From the NCBI GenBank assembly GCA_934255105.1, contig CAKQNH010000293.1, positions 1-6,309 of the forward strand: DNA of 6,309 nucleotides, read 5' to 3'. The DNA comes from an uncultured Pirellulaceae bacterium (GTDB taxonomy: Bacteria; Planctomycetota; Planctomycetia; Pirellulales; Pirellulaceae). Below are positions 1 through 4,877 of this stretch, piece by piece. The notes beneath the pieces were generated by a model. It was not told the origin of the DNA and searched no databases. It was given only the letters and a program-made list of their open reading frames with translations. A program made the translations under genes and the position numbers. Each line of letters opens with the position of its first letter. Position 1 is the stretch's first letter.

Positions 1-20
1 TCAAGGCGATGCTATCATGA
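1..20 (+). CDS. 3' end of a probable Na+/H+ antiporter subunit E gene (partial)
   Basis: Only the last five sense codons (reading KAMLS) and a TGA stop at 18-20 are present. The stop overlaps the ATG of the next gene in an ATGA arrangement. Subunit E normally precedes subunit F in Mrp/Mnh antiporter operons, and coupled overlaps are usual there. Identity is inferred from position; the visible residues are too few to prove it. Confidence 0.45.
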
Positions 21-286
21 TTGTTTTAGCTCTGTACTTTGGATTTGCCGCAGTATCGATTGCCATGCTCATGAATCTTGCACGACTATTGTTGGGGCCA
101 AGCGTGCTGGATCGTATTCTAGCGCTGGACACTTTGGCGGTGAACGCCATAGCGCTTATCATTCTCTATGGGATTTTCGCCGGAACACCGGTGTATTTTG
201 AATCCGCCTTACTATTGGCCATGTTTAGCTTTGTAGCAACCGTGGCATTTTGCCGATTCCTACTGCGAGGCGATGTGATAGAGTAA
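17..286 (+). CDS. mnhF: Multisubunit Na+/H+ antiporter subunit F (MnhF/MrpF)
   Basis: This 89-residue membrane protein is a small subunit of the Mrp/Mnh complex, which exchanges cytoplasmic Na+ for external H+ and supports alkali and salt tolerance. Three hydrophobic helices are visible at about residues 3-22, 34-53 and 60-82. The family signature sits between helices 1 and 2: GP at 27-28, Asp32-Arg33, then ALDTLAVN at 36-43 with Asp38. The length matches the family. The ATG overlaps the preceding stop (ATGA), with an AAGG at 3-6 as possible ribosome binding site, so translation is probably coupled. Its own stop overlaps the start of subunit G by one base (TAATG), which supports one operon in the standard E-F-G order. 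No promoter is expected inside the window. Confidence 0.92.
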   Translation: MIVLALYFGFAAVSIAMLMNLARLLLGPSVLDRILALDTLAVNAIALIILYGIFAGTPVYFESALLLAMFSFVATVAFCRFLLRGDVIE

Positions 287-660
287 TGAGCACAACCATG
301 GAGTATATTATCGCTTTGCATATCGTAATCGGGGCCGTCTTCGTGCTGGTTGGTTCATTTGGGCTCATCAGACTACCGGATCTCATGAGCCGCCTGCATG
401 GTCCATCCAAAGCGACAACGTTAGGCGTCGGCGGCTGTTTGATCGCCTCGATTTTGTACTTCAGTGTCAGCGAAGGAAGGCTATCAATCCAGGAGGTTTT
501 GATTACGTTCTTCTTATTCATGACAGCCCCGATTACCGCACACTTCATTGCGAAGGCTTATCTGCACACCACCAGAGATAGCGCTCCGTCGCTTCCGCTA
601 CCACAGGGAAAGCACATTTGGAGCACGTTTGAAAAGTCAAACCGTCAAAGGCCGGAGTAG
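286..660 (+). CDS. mnhG: Multisubunit Na+/H+ antiporter subunit G (MnhG/MrpG)
   Basis: This 124-residue protein is the last subunit of the Mrp/Mnh Na+/H+ antiporter. Three hydrophobic segments are visible (about residues 7-28, 45-61 and 70-90). Conserved family motifs are present: IRLPD at 28-32, RLH at 36-38, Lys42, TLG at 45-47, and TAPITAH at 80-86 in the third helix. The reading frame is open upstream to 250, but the ATG at 286, which overlaps the subunit F stop by one base, fits both the family N-terminus and operon coupling. The C-terminal tail after about residue 92 is hydrophilic and variable, as usual. It is the last gene of the operon; the next gene is convergent, 49 bases away, and I see no strong hairpin-plus-T-run terminator between them. 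Confidence 0.93.
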   Translation: MSTTMEYIIALHIVIGAVFVLVGSFGLIRLPDLMSRLHGPSKATTLGVGGCLIASILYFSVSEGRLSIQEVLITFFLFMTAPITAHFIAKAYLHTTRDSAPSLPLPQGKHIWSTFEKSNRQRPE

Positions 661-709
661 GTGATTGGCTAACCAGTTCCCCCAGTTTCCTATGGTTTGG
701 AAAAGGCCG

Positions 710-1240
710 CTACAGCGAGGATTCGGCTGCCGCCGCAGCCCCAGGCACCTGAATATACTGAAACTGAATGGGGGCAGGAAGTCTGGCGAGTTCCGCTTCG
801 GGGTTGCAGGGGCTCGCCTTGGCCAATTGCTCACGCTCGGCGTGAACACGCGCTCTCAGCTCGTTGAAGTCGCCGGCGAGTTCTTGCCAGAAATCGCCAC
901 TGCGAATTACCAGCGGCGGAGTCTGATCTTCTTTTGCCAATTGGACGATCGATCGTTGCAATCGCACCACGGGTGCGGCAAAGCGATTGCTGAATTTCAA
1001 CAAATCGTGCACAAACCAAGGGAGCAGGGCCAGCAGAACGGCGATCGAACCGAATTGACCTTTCAAAGCCGTTTCCAAGCGACTCCATAGGCTGCCGTGG
1101 TCGAAACTGCTGAGCACTTGCAGCGAGCACGTGACCGCAACGCTCAAGCCCAAGAAGATCATCCAGTGGGTGGCGATTCGCCACCCCAGGGCGCCTTGAA
1201 GCCGACTGTCCACCATAAACGTTTTGCGTTTCCCACGCAT
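710..1240 (-). CDS. Small membrane protein with two helices and a HAMP-like segment
   Basis: This 176-residue protein begins with a basic stretch (MRGKRK), has two likely membrane helices at about residues 22-44 and 63-82, and then a cytoplasmic segment (about 83-132) laid out like a HAMP linker: FSNRFAAPVVRL, a second helix, and SGDFWQELAGDFNEL. The C-terminus is short and ends in an alanine run. No kinase, cyclase or methyl-accepting domain follows, so it is not a complete sensor by itself. Short stand-alone proteins of this layout are, to my recollection, common in planctomycetes, with unknown function; a link to signalling is inference. The ATG is supported by AGGAG eight bases upstream. 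It is divergent from the exported-protein gene and convergent with mnhG. Confidence 0.8.
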   Translation of the reverse strand: MRGKRKTFMVDSRLQGALGWRIATHWMIFLGLSVAVTCSLQVLSSFDHGSLWSRLETALKGQFGSIAVLLALLPWFVHDLLKFSNRFAAPVVRLQRSIVQLAKEDQTPPLVIRSGDFWQELAGDFNELRARVHAEREQLAKASPCNPEAELARLPAPIQFQYIQVPGAAAAAESSL

Positions 1241-1402
1241 GCTATCGACTCCTAATTGTTTCTTAAACTATAAATACGGCCGCTTGTCGCCCCCCAAAAA
1301 ACAGGGAGAGCCTAGCAAGGTCGTTCAGGTAACATAGGTTCACAAAACGTAGCAGACACAAAACTCGCGCAGCCCACCCCCCAACAAGCGACGGGTAAAG
1401 CT

Positions 1403-1460
1403 CCGGCGTGCCGGTCGATTTGATGCAGTCGGAATATTCCGCACAGACGCTTCGATCGAA
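1403..1460. promoter_or_regulatory. Cluster of three palindromes in the divergent spacer
   Basis: The 343-base spacer between the two divergent starts (1241-1583) holds no convincing gene. Within it are CCGGC-GT-GCCGG (1403-1414), the perfect 12-bp palindrome CGGAATATTCCG (1430-1441) and the perfect 10-bp palindrome TTCGATCGAA (1451-1460). The centres of the last two are 20 bp apart, about two helical turns. They could be operators serving one or both divergent genes; no regulator is identified, and I see no clear -35/-10 pair beside them. Confidence 0.3.
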
Positions 1461-1570
1461 CAGCGATGCGGCGTCGTACGGCCGCTTTCCTTCCAGAGGA
1501 GCGGGTTGATTGGTCGATTGTCTAACGTGCCCTCTACTTGCCAGGGTATCCAGATTGTCGACGGGAATCA

Positions 1571-1576
1571 GGGAGG
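1571..1576 (+). promoter_or_regulatory. Ribosome binding site that decides a GTG start
   Basis: GGGAGG lies seven bases before the GTG at 1584. The frame is open further upstream (ATG at 1506), but only the GTG has a strong Shine-Dalgarno sequence and places a signal peptide at the N-terminus. Confidence 0.7.
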
Positions 1577-1583
1577 ATTCGCT

Positions 1584-2300
1584 GTGCCAAAATTCGTAAC
1601 GCGGGCCGTATTGCTGAGCATTGTGTGGGCTGCCGCTCAGGCCGCTGGCCCCCAGGCCATAGCACCGCAAGCCGCCTGGGGAGCCGACCATGAATTCCCG
1701 GTGATAAATTCGATCGGACGTTTTTTTGGCGTGGGCTATACCAGAGGCGGATACCACGCGGCCCAAGACGGCCGCTTGAACGCGATCACCAACCGTCACC
1801 CGGCTGCGGACTATCGCCCGGGTGGCCTGCCGCAATATTCTCAGCCGCAGTACAGTCCGCCGCGCTCCGCTGTGGGCTCGGGACCATCGCCGGTGCTGGC
1901 CCCCGCCCCCAGCGGCACCACATCCGGTAAGAGTGGCTCAGCGGCCGTCTCCCCCAGCAACATGTCTCCCAAAAACGAGTCGGCGGCCCCTCAGTCCGAC
2001 GCATCTGCCAAGCCCGCAGCACCCGCCAAACCCTCGCAGCCGCCACCGCGCTGGCTGGAGGAATATTTGCAGCAGTCCGAGGCAGCCAAGGCGCACGAAC
2101 TTCCGTTACCCCAAGTGCCCCCACCGAAAGATGCCGCGCCACAGGCCAGCCCCAGCGATCGGCTCCTGGACGAATCGTCCACAGACCTAGATACGGGATT
2201 AGAAGTAGGCTTTTCGATTATCGATTCGGGCTTTCCCACACCTGTCTATCAGGCCCCAATTTCGTCCAACGCCGCCGAGTTCTCAAACCGCTATCGTTAG
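1584..2300 (+). CDS. Exported Pro/Ser/Ala-rich protein of unknown function
   Basis: Read from the GTG at 1584, the product has 238 residues. The N-terminus is a plausible signal peptide: basic PKFVTR, a hydrophobic core VLLSIVWAAA, and small residues suited to cleavage near residue 20 or near AWG-AD at 31-35. Just after this lies an ordered-looking block, EFPVINSIGRFFGVGY (37-52), followed by a G/Y/H-rich stretch. I recall similar blocks in planctomycete exported proteins, but could not check. Residues of about 80-205 are rich in Pro, Ser and Ala and probably disordered. The end is acidic, then GFSIIDSGFPTPVY. No catalytic motif is seen. A role as a cell-envelope or surface protein is inference only. 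The longer ATG at 1506 would bury the signal peptide and lacks a good ribosome binding site. Confidence 0.72.
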   Translation: MPKFVTRAVLLSIVWAAAQAAGPQAIAPQAAWGADHEFPVINSIGRFFGVGYTRGGYHAAQDGRLNAITNRHPAADYRPGGLPQYSQPQYSPPRSAVGSGPSPVLAPAPSGTTSGKSGSAAVSPSNMSPKNESAAPQSDASAKPAAPAKPSQPPPRWLEEYLQQSEAAKAHELPLPQVPPPKDAAPQASPSDRLLDESSTDLDTGLEVGFSIIDSGFPTPVYQAPISSNAAEFSNRYR

Positions 2301-2338
2301 ACTCAAACACTGCTGGGGCTATGGGGCTGTGATTTTTT

Positions 2339-2373
2339 AGTAGAGGAACTCGCCAAGAGTTTCGAGTCCTACT
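2339..2373. other. Hairpin downstream of the exported-protein gene
   Basis: AGTAG (2339-2343) can pair with CTACT (2369-2373), and ACTCG (2348-2352) with CGAGT (2363-2367), giving about ten pairs around an asymmetric internal loop. It lies 38 bases after the stop at 2300. No T-run follows on the plus strand, so it is at best a weak or Rho-assisted terminator. A second short hairpin, ACTCT-CA-AGAGT, overlaps at 2371-2382. Confidence 0.25.
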
Positions 2374-2374
2374 C

Positions 2375-2715
2375 TCAAGAGTCATGTTGTTCCGCCATCG
2401 CAATAGCGTTTGCAATATCCGCTTTCTCTGCCGTCGCAAACTCGTCGCTTAGAGCAATTGCGTCGTTTGGCCCCTCTCTAGGATGTCGTTCAATGTCTTC
2501 GCCGGCGGCCCCAAGTCTTTCGCCTGCGATGTCCCCATCGCTCGATTGATGGACTCATCGATTTGCATGCATTGCCTGAACTGCGGCAAGTCCAAATCAA
2601 ATTCCGATGAAGCGCGTTTGGCTAGGGCTTCTTGCGCTTCGTTTAATTCGGGCAATTTGTTCTGTTGGTCTATGTCGATTAAAGTTCCGTTTCGGATAAA
2701 CGTCTTCGCGCTTAC
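2375..2715 (-). pseudogene. Decayed gene remnant with an apparent one-base frameshift
   Basis: From 2715 down to about 2470 the minus strand encodes protein-like sequence, including FIRNGTLIDID, NEAQEALAKRASSEFDLDLP, QFRQCMQIDESINRAMG and DLGPPAKTLNDILERG. The frame then closes at 2449. One base over, a second frame continues the same character (PNDAIALSDEF, then TAEKADIANAIAMAEQHDS) to a TGA at 2375-2377. The switch falls at the G4 run seen on the minus strand at 2474-2471; one extra G would join the halves as ERGPNDAI. The open part has no ATG or GTG start, and a TAA lies just upstream (2718-2716), so the 5' end is missing or broken. I do not recognise the family. It could instead be two chance frames, but the residue composition argues for real ancestry. 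Confidence 0.5.
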
Positions 2716-2782
2716 TTACGTAGCCCAGTAAAGAGCTGGAATTGTACGCGTCCCTTTCAACGACATCACTGGTAGTTAGTTT

Positions 2783-3064
2783 TTATTCTTCATCGACTTT
2801 AAAGCCATTTTCCCACGGGACCAATTTCATCGCTTTCTCTTCTTTGCTCGATAGCTCGCGTACGCATGAGCGGGTTGTGTAACCGTCGCAAGTGGGAGTC
2901 GAAATCGCTAATTGCGACATTCGCGGCGGTAAATTGTTGTCTTGTCGACTGCTCCAGTTAGAGTTATAAGCGGACGCTCCTTCGACCTTACCACTGCAGT
3001 TCGCCGACAAATGCAGTCTTAATTTTGACAGCCCCACCAACTCGAATTTCCAGCTTTTTGACAT
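2783..3064 (-). CDS. Doubtful ORF, possibly part of the same decayed gene
   Basis: This 93-codon frame starts at an ATG with no Shine-Dalgarno sequence. Its second half looks protein-like (SQLAISTPTCDGYTTRSC, then ELSSKEEKAMKLVPWENGF), with three cysteines overall. After its TAA the same frame continues readable (VVERDAYNSSSLLGYVSKRE) into the remnant downstream, so it may be one piece of a larger dead gene rather than a small intact one. In an overlapping frame, 3080-2988 reads MTKPFNVKKLEIRVGG, which could be the true N-terminal part. I do not recognise a family and treat it as uncertain. Confidence 0.22.
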   Translation of the reverse strand: MSKSWKFELVGLSKLRLHLSANCSGKVEGASAYNSNWSSRQDNNLPPRMSQLAISTPTCDGYTTRSCVRELSSKEEKAMKLVPWENGFKVDEE

Positions 3065-3078
3065 TGAAAGGTTTAGTC

Positions 3079-3219
3079 ATGAATCGGAACATCAAGTTGC
3101 AAGTGGCGCTTGGATGCGCGTCGCTGGTCTGGGCGCTAGTTCCGCTCGCCAAAGCGGAAGATTTAATCATTGGGTTACCGAAGGCGGGTGAGCATCCTCT
3201 CAACCCATTGGCAGCTTGA
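3079..3219 (+). CDS. Short secreted protein or truncated exported-protein gene
   Basis: The ATG at 3079 is preceded by GAAAGG (3065-3070) at eight bases' distance. The 46-residue product is mostly a textbook signal peptide: MNRNIK, a hydrophobic core LQVALGCASLVWALVPL, and the cleavage motif AKA before EDLIIG (cleavage near residue 24). Only about 22 residues remain after cleavage, with no domain visible and no cysteines. Either it is a genuine tiny exported peptide or, more likely, the 5' end of a larger exported protein cut off by the rearrangement that also truncated the toxin remnant 29 bases downstream on the other strand. I cannot tell what the full-length protein was. Confidence 0.42.
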   Translation: MNRNIKLQVALGCASLVWALVPLAKAEDLIIGLPKAGEHPLNPLAA

Positions 3220-3247
3220 ATAGCAAGCCAGTCGCCGCCTGCGCAGT

Positions 3248-3402
3248 TTATTTTGAGCCATTCGCGCAATGCCCGCTGAGCGCAGTCGCAATGTTCTCCA
3301 CCATCGACCGCAGTTTGCGGCAACGGGCTTGTCTTTAGCGATGAAGCGTGCGATCTCTTTAAGGTCATCTTTTGATGCCGCCGAATACCGGAGTCGTAGC
3401 AT
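3248..3402 (-). pseudogene. parE: Broken ParE/RelE-family toxin gene
   Basis: The first 29 residues, MLRLRYSAASKDDLKEIARF then IAKDKPVAA, match the N-terminal strand and first helix of ParE-type toxins, which poison DNA gyrase or, in RelE relatives, cleave mRNA. At about residue 30 the frame is lost; a -1 shift at 3316-3314 resumes a helix-like segment KLRSMVENIATALSGH, ending at a TAA (3250-3248). The second half of the fold is absent: the family is usually 90-100 residues, and here about 50 can be traced even with the shift corrected. The ATG lies four bases after the antitoxin stop (TAAGTTGATG), the normal antitoxin-then-toxin order. The unshifted frame runs on to 3175 with Arg-rich, non-homologous residues. 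Loss of toxin function is very likely. Confidence 0.6.
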
Positions 3403-3406
3403 CAAC

Positions 3407-3655
3407 TTATCCTTGATTCCTTAACGACTCGATGCTTTTGATTTCAGCCTCAACTTCGTCGAAGACGGACTCTTCATCAAATGACTCGCCACGATCGAGC
3501 TGGCCTGTACCCACAGCCAACTTCGCGCGCAGTTCTTCTCGGCCTTTCAGTAATCGGATGCCATCAACAACTGCATCTTCTTCGGATTGGTACTTGCCCT
3601 GTGCTATAAGGCTTTTCACAAAATCATTCGCTTCGACGGGTAAATTCAAATTCAT
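3407..3655 (-). CDS. parD: ParD-like ribbon-helix-helix antitoxin
   Basis: The 82-residue product reads MNLNLPVEANDFVKSLIAQG, then KYQSEEDAVVDGIRLLKGRE. This is the strand-helix-helix layout of type II ParD antitoxins, which bind their own operator through the N-terminus and clasp the toxin with an acidic C-terminal tail (here DRGESFDEESVFDEVEAEIK). The ATG at 3655 is preceded by GGAG seven bases away; the frame is open to 3754, but that extension is Cys/Trp-rich and not ParD-like. It precedes the ParE remnant by four bases. With the toxin gene broken it would be an orphan antitoxin, possibly still a DNA-binding repressor or one that neutralises a related toxin elsewhere. The coding frame itself looks intact. 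Confidence 0.75.
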   Translation of the reverse strand: MNLNLPVEANDFVKSLIAQGKYQSEEDAVVDGIRLLKGREELRAKLAVGTGQLDRGESFDEESVFDEVEAEIKSIESLRNQG

Positions 3656-3736
3656 GTGTTGTCTCCACTGTAACCGATGCACCCAACATAGTTTTGCCGC
3701 GTGGCCGCAGGTTCCACTTTGGTTCGTCTTACGCCC

Positions 3737-3766
3737 ATTGTAGTACCAACGCAATGACTACGTCCA
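3737..3766 (-). promoter_or_regulatory. Candidate sigma-70-type promoter for the antitoxin gene
   Basis: On the minus strand, TGGACG (3766-3761) and TACAAT (3742-3737) are 18 bases apart and match the -35 and -10 consensus at four and five positions. They lie about 80 bases before the antitoxin ATG. The inverted repeat CATTG-N11-CAATG (3736-3756) covers the -10 box and spacer, a place where autorepressing antitoxins often bind. Both are predictions from sequence alone. Confidence 0.33.
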
Positions 3767-3776
3767 CTGACAATTC

Positions 3777-4030
3777 AACCCGCCGACGGCTCATCGGGTT
3801 TGCAACGGACGTTGCGAGCTCCGGTCTGTCACGCCGGATGCATTCTGGCCGACGTTATCCCTCGCGTCGGTGGCGCACATTGATGGCAGTTCGGTTGTCT
3901 TGCCGAGTTACGGCGGTTGAACAAACTTCACCGGTTGCGGGTCCGTTCCAACTTACGTCGCATCATCGACAATTTAGTTGCCAAGCGCGACGCGATGTAT
4001 TGGTGGCGTGCAGTTCGTAAACTGCGTTTA
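3777..4030. other. Gene-free stretch with successive small inverted repeats
   Basis: Between the divergent starts at 3655 and 4129 I find no convincing gene. The stretch holds AACCCG/CGGGTT (3777-3800), GCAACG-GA-CGTTGC (3802-3815), TCCGG/CCGGA (3820-3838), CCGACG/CGTCGG (3849-3870), TCGG/CCGA (3891-3906) and GCAGTT-CGTA-AACTGC (4010-4025). The last overlaps the competing TAAAC-TGC-GTTTA (4018-4030). Such short stems partly occur by chance, but the first four follow one another within 94 bases. It could be a structured leader of the downstream gene, a recombination site or the remains of a repeat. Confidence 0.3.
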
Positions 4031-4128
4031 GTGTTGAACTCCTTGCGAAGGGATCATCTCACTTTACTCCCCTTCCGGCAGAGCCCATCCCAACGAGTCG
4101 ATTCAACATCGACAAAGAGAAGCCCGTC

Positions 4129-4596
4129 ATGAAAGCCGCCACGATCAGTCAACTGAAAAAAGAGCTTGCCAAGCTAGATCACGACGATTTGTTGGCTGTC
4201 TGTGTTCGAGTGGCCAAGTTCAAAGTCGAGAGCAAAGAGCTGTTGACGTACCTGCTGATGAGAGCAGATGACGAGGCTGGTTACGCCGACGACTTGTGCA
4301 ACGAGATCGACCAACACCTGAGCATGTCCGGACAAATCCACAAGAAAACACTGCGCAAGGTGGTCCGCCAAATGGACAGGTCGCTACGATTCTCCGGTGA
4401 CAAAGAAACGGAGTTGCAGGTGCGGATTCACTTTTGTCGACGGATTAAAGACCAGAAGATCCATTTCGGCAACTGCCGAGTCAGCGCGAATATGTACGCT
4501 ACCCAACTGAAGAAGATCGACAAGGCGATCGAAAAAGTTCACCCGGATCTTCAGTTCGACTACGCCCAGCAGATGTCCGGGCTGCACCCATCCTAA
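4129..4596 (+). CDS. Conserved-looking helical protein of unknown function
   Basis: The 155-residue product appears intact, soluble and mostly helical, with no signal peptide, membrane segment or metal-binding cluster. It opens with TISQLKKELAKLDHDDLLAV (5-24) and continues KFKVESKELLTYLLMRADDE (30-49), then KTLRKVVRQMDRSLRFSGDK, ELQVRIHFCRRIKD and a basic end. The order (LKKEL...L, then K.K..KELL.YLL, then a RSL.FSG..E..L...FC motif) reminds me of the DUF6155 type of uncharacterised proteins, a guess from memory. A purine-rich AAAGAGAAG (4114-4122) lies six bases before the ATG. It sits in the accessory stretch between decayed genes and the nested palindrome. Its preserved frame among wreckage suggests it is still under selection or arrived recently. 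Confidence 0.72.
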   Translation: MKAATISQLKKELAKLDHDDLLAVCVRVAKFKVESKELLTYLLMRADDEAGYADDLCNEIDQHLSMSGQIHKKTLRKVVRQMDRSLRFSGDKETELQVRIHFCRRIKDQKIHFGNCRVSANMYATQLKKIDKAIEKVHPDLQFDYAQQMSGLHPS

Positions 4597-4661
4597 CTTT
4601 CTTCATTCAAGATTCAGTGACAATCCAGTGACGTCGTTGTCGACGAGAACGCAGCTTTTTG

Positions 4662-4877
4662 GATACTTCTCGCTGAACGCCACCATATTCGTTGAACTAA
4701 ATCAGCAGCACGCTCACCTTTGCTTGCATTTTCGCACTCGTACTCAGCCGTAGGCGGTTACTCGTACTCCTACTCGCTGCCCCATGCGAATCGAGTAGGA
4801 GTACGAGTACCATTTCATTGAGTACGAGTACGAGTACGAAAAATCGAGACTGTCGGTGGCGTTCAGCCAGAAGTGTC
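4662..4877. repeat. 216-bp nested palindrome, MITE-like
   Basis: Three inverted-repeat pairs are nested. The terminal pair, 4662-4684 with 4855-4877, is 23 bp with 21 matches; its core is GCTGAACGCCACC and its exact complement. The middle pair, 4729-4745 with 4826-4842, matches at 16 of 17. The inner pair, 4759-4776 with 4792-4809, is a perfect 18-bp stem around a 15-base loop (4777-4791). The arms are built from GTACTC/GAGTAC hexamers. There is no transposase or other reading frame inside. The form fits a non-autonomous mobile element or a long structured intergenic repeat; folded as RNA it could also act as terminator for the gene ending at 4596. Confidence 0.8.
4799..4837 (+). repeat. GAGTAC hexamer repeats inside the palindrome
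   Basis: GAGTAC occurs twice in tandem at 4799-4810 and three times in tandem at 4820-4837, separated by nine bases. The complement GTACTC occurs at 4740-4745 and 4764-4769, with near-copies GCACTC (4734-4739) and TTACTC (4758-4763). The hexamers make up most of the inner and middle stems. Confidence 0.85.

Noticed and set aside
661..709. Possible bidirectional terminator between mnhG and the convergent membrane-protein gene.
   Set aside because: Only a five-pair TTTCC/GGAAA stem can be drawn, with no T-run on either strand.
1263..1835. Long minus-strand frame across the divergent spacer.
   Set aside because: It runs antisense to the start of the exported-protein gene, has no ribosome binding site, and lacks any recognisable motif.
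3774..3922. ATTCAAC (3774-3780) and GTTGAAC (3916-3922) match the simple-site consensus of integron attC recombination sites.
   Set aside because: The interval is about 150 bp, the inner paired boxes expected next to each simple site are not evident, and no integrase gene is in the window. The consensus is short and easily met by chance.
3917..4132. Plus-strand frame with a TTG start, Arg/Leu-rich, whose TGA overlaps the ATG of the 4129 gene.
   Set aside because: There is no ribosome binding site or ATG near the start, the composition is strongly Arg-rich as in random frames, and no motif is recognisable. The ATGA overlap alone is weak evidence.
4632..4660. CGTCG-TTGT-CGACG hairpin followed by a T5 run as a terminator of the 4129 gene.
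   Set aside because: The stem has only five pairs and the T-run is ten bases away, too far for an intrinsic terminator.
4740..4837. Short repeats that could suggest a CRISPR array.
   Set aside because: The units are six bases, tandem and without spacers of regular length; no cas gene is present.
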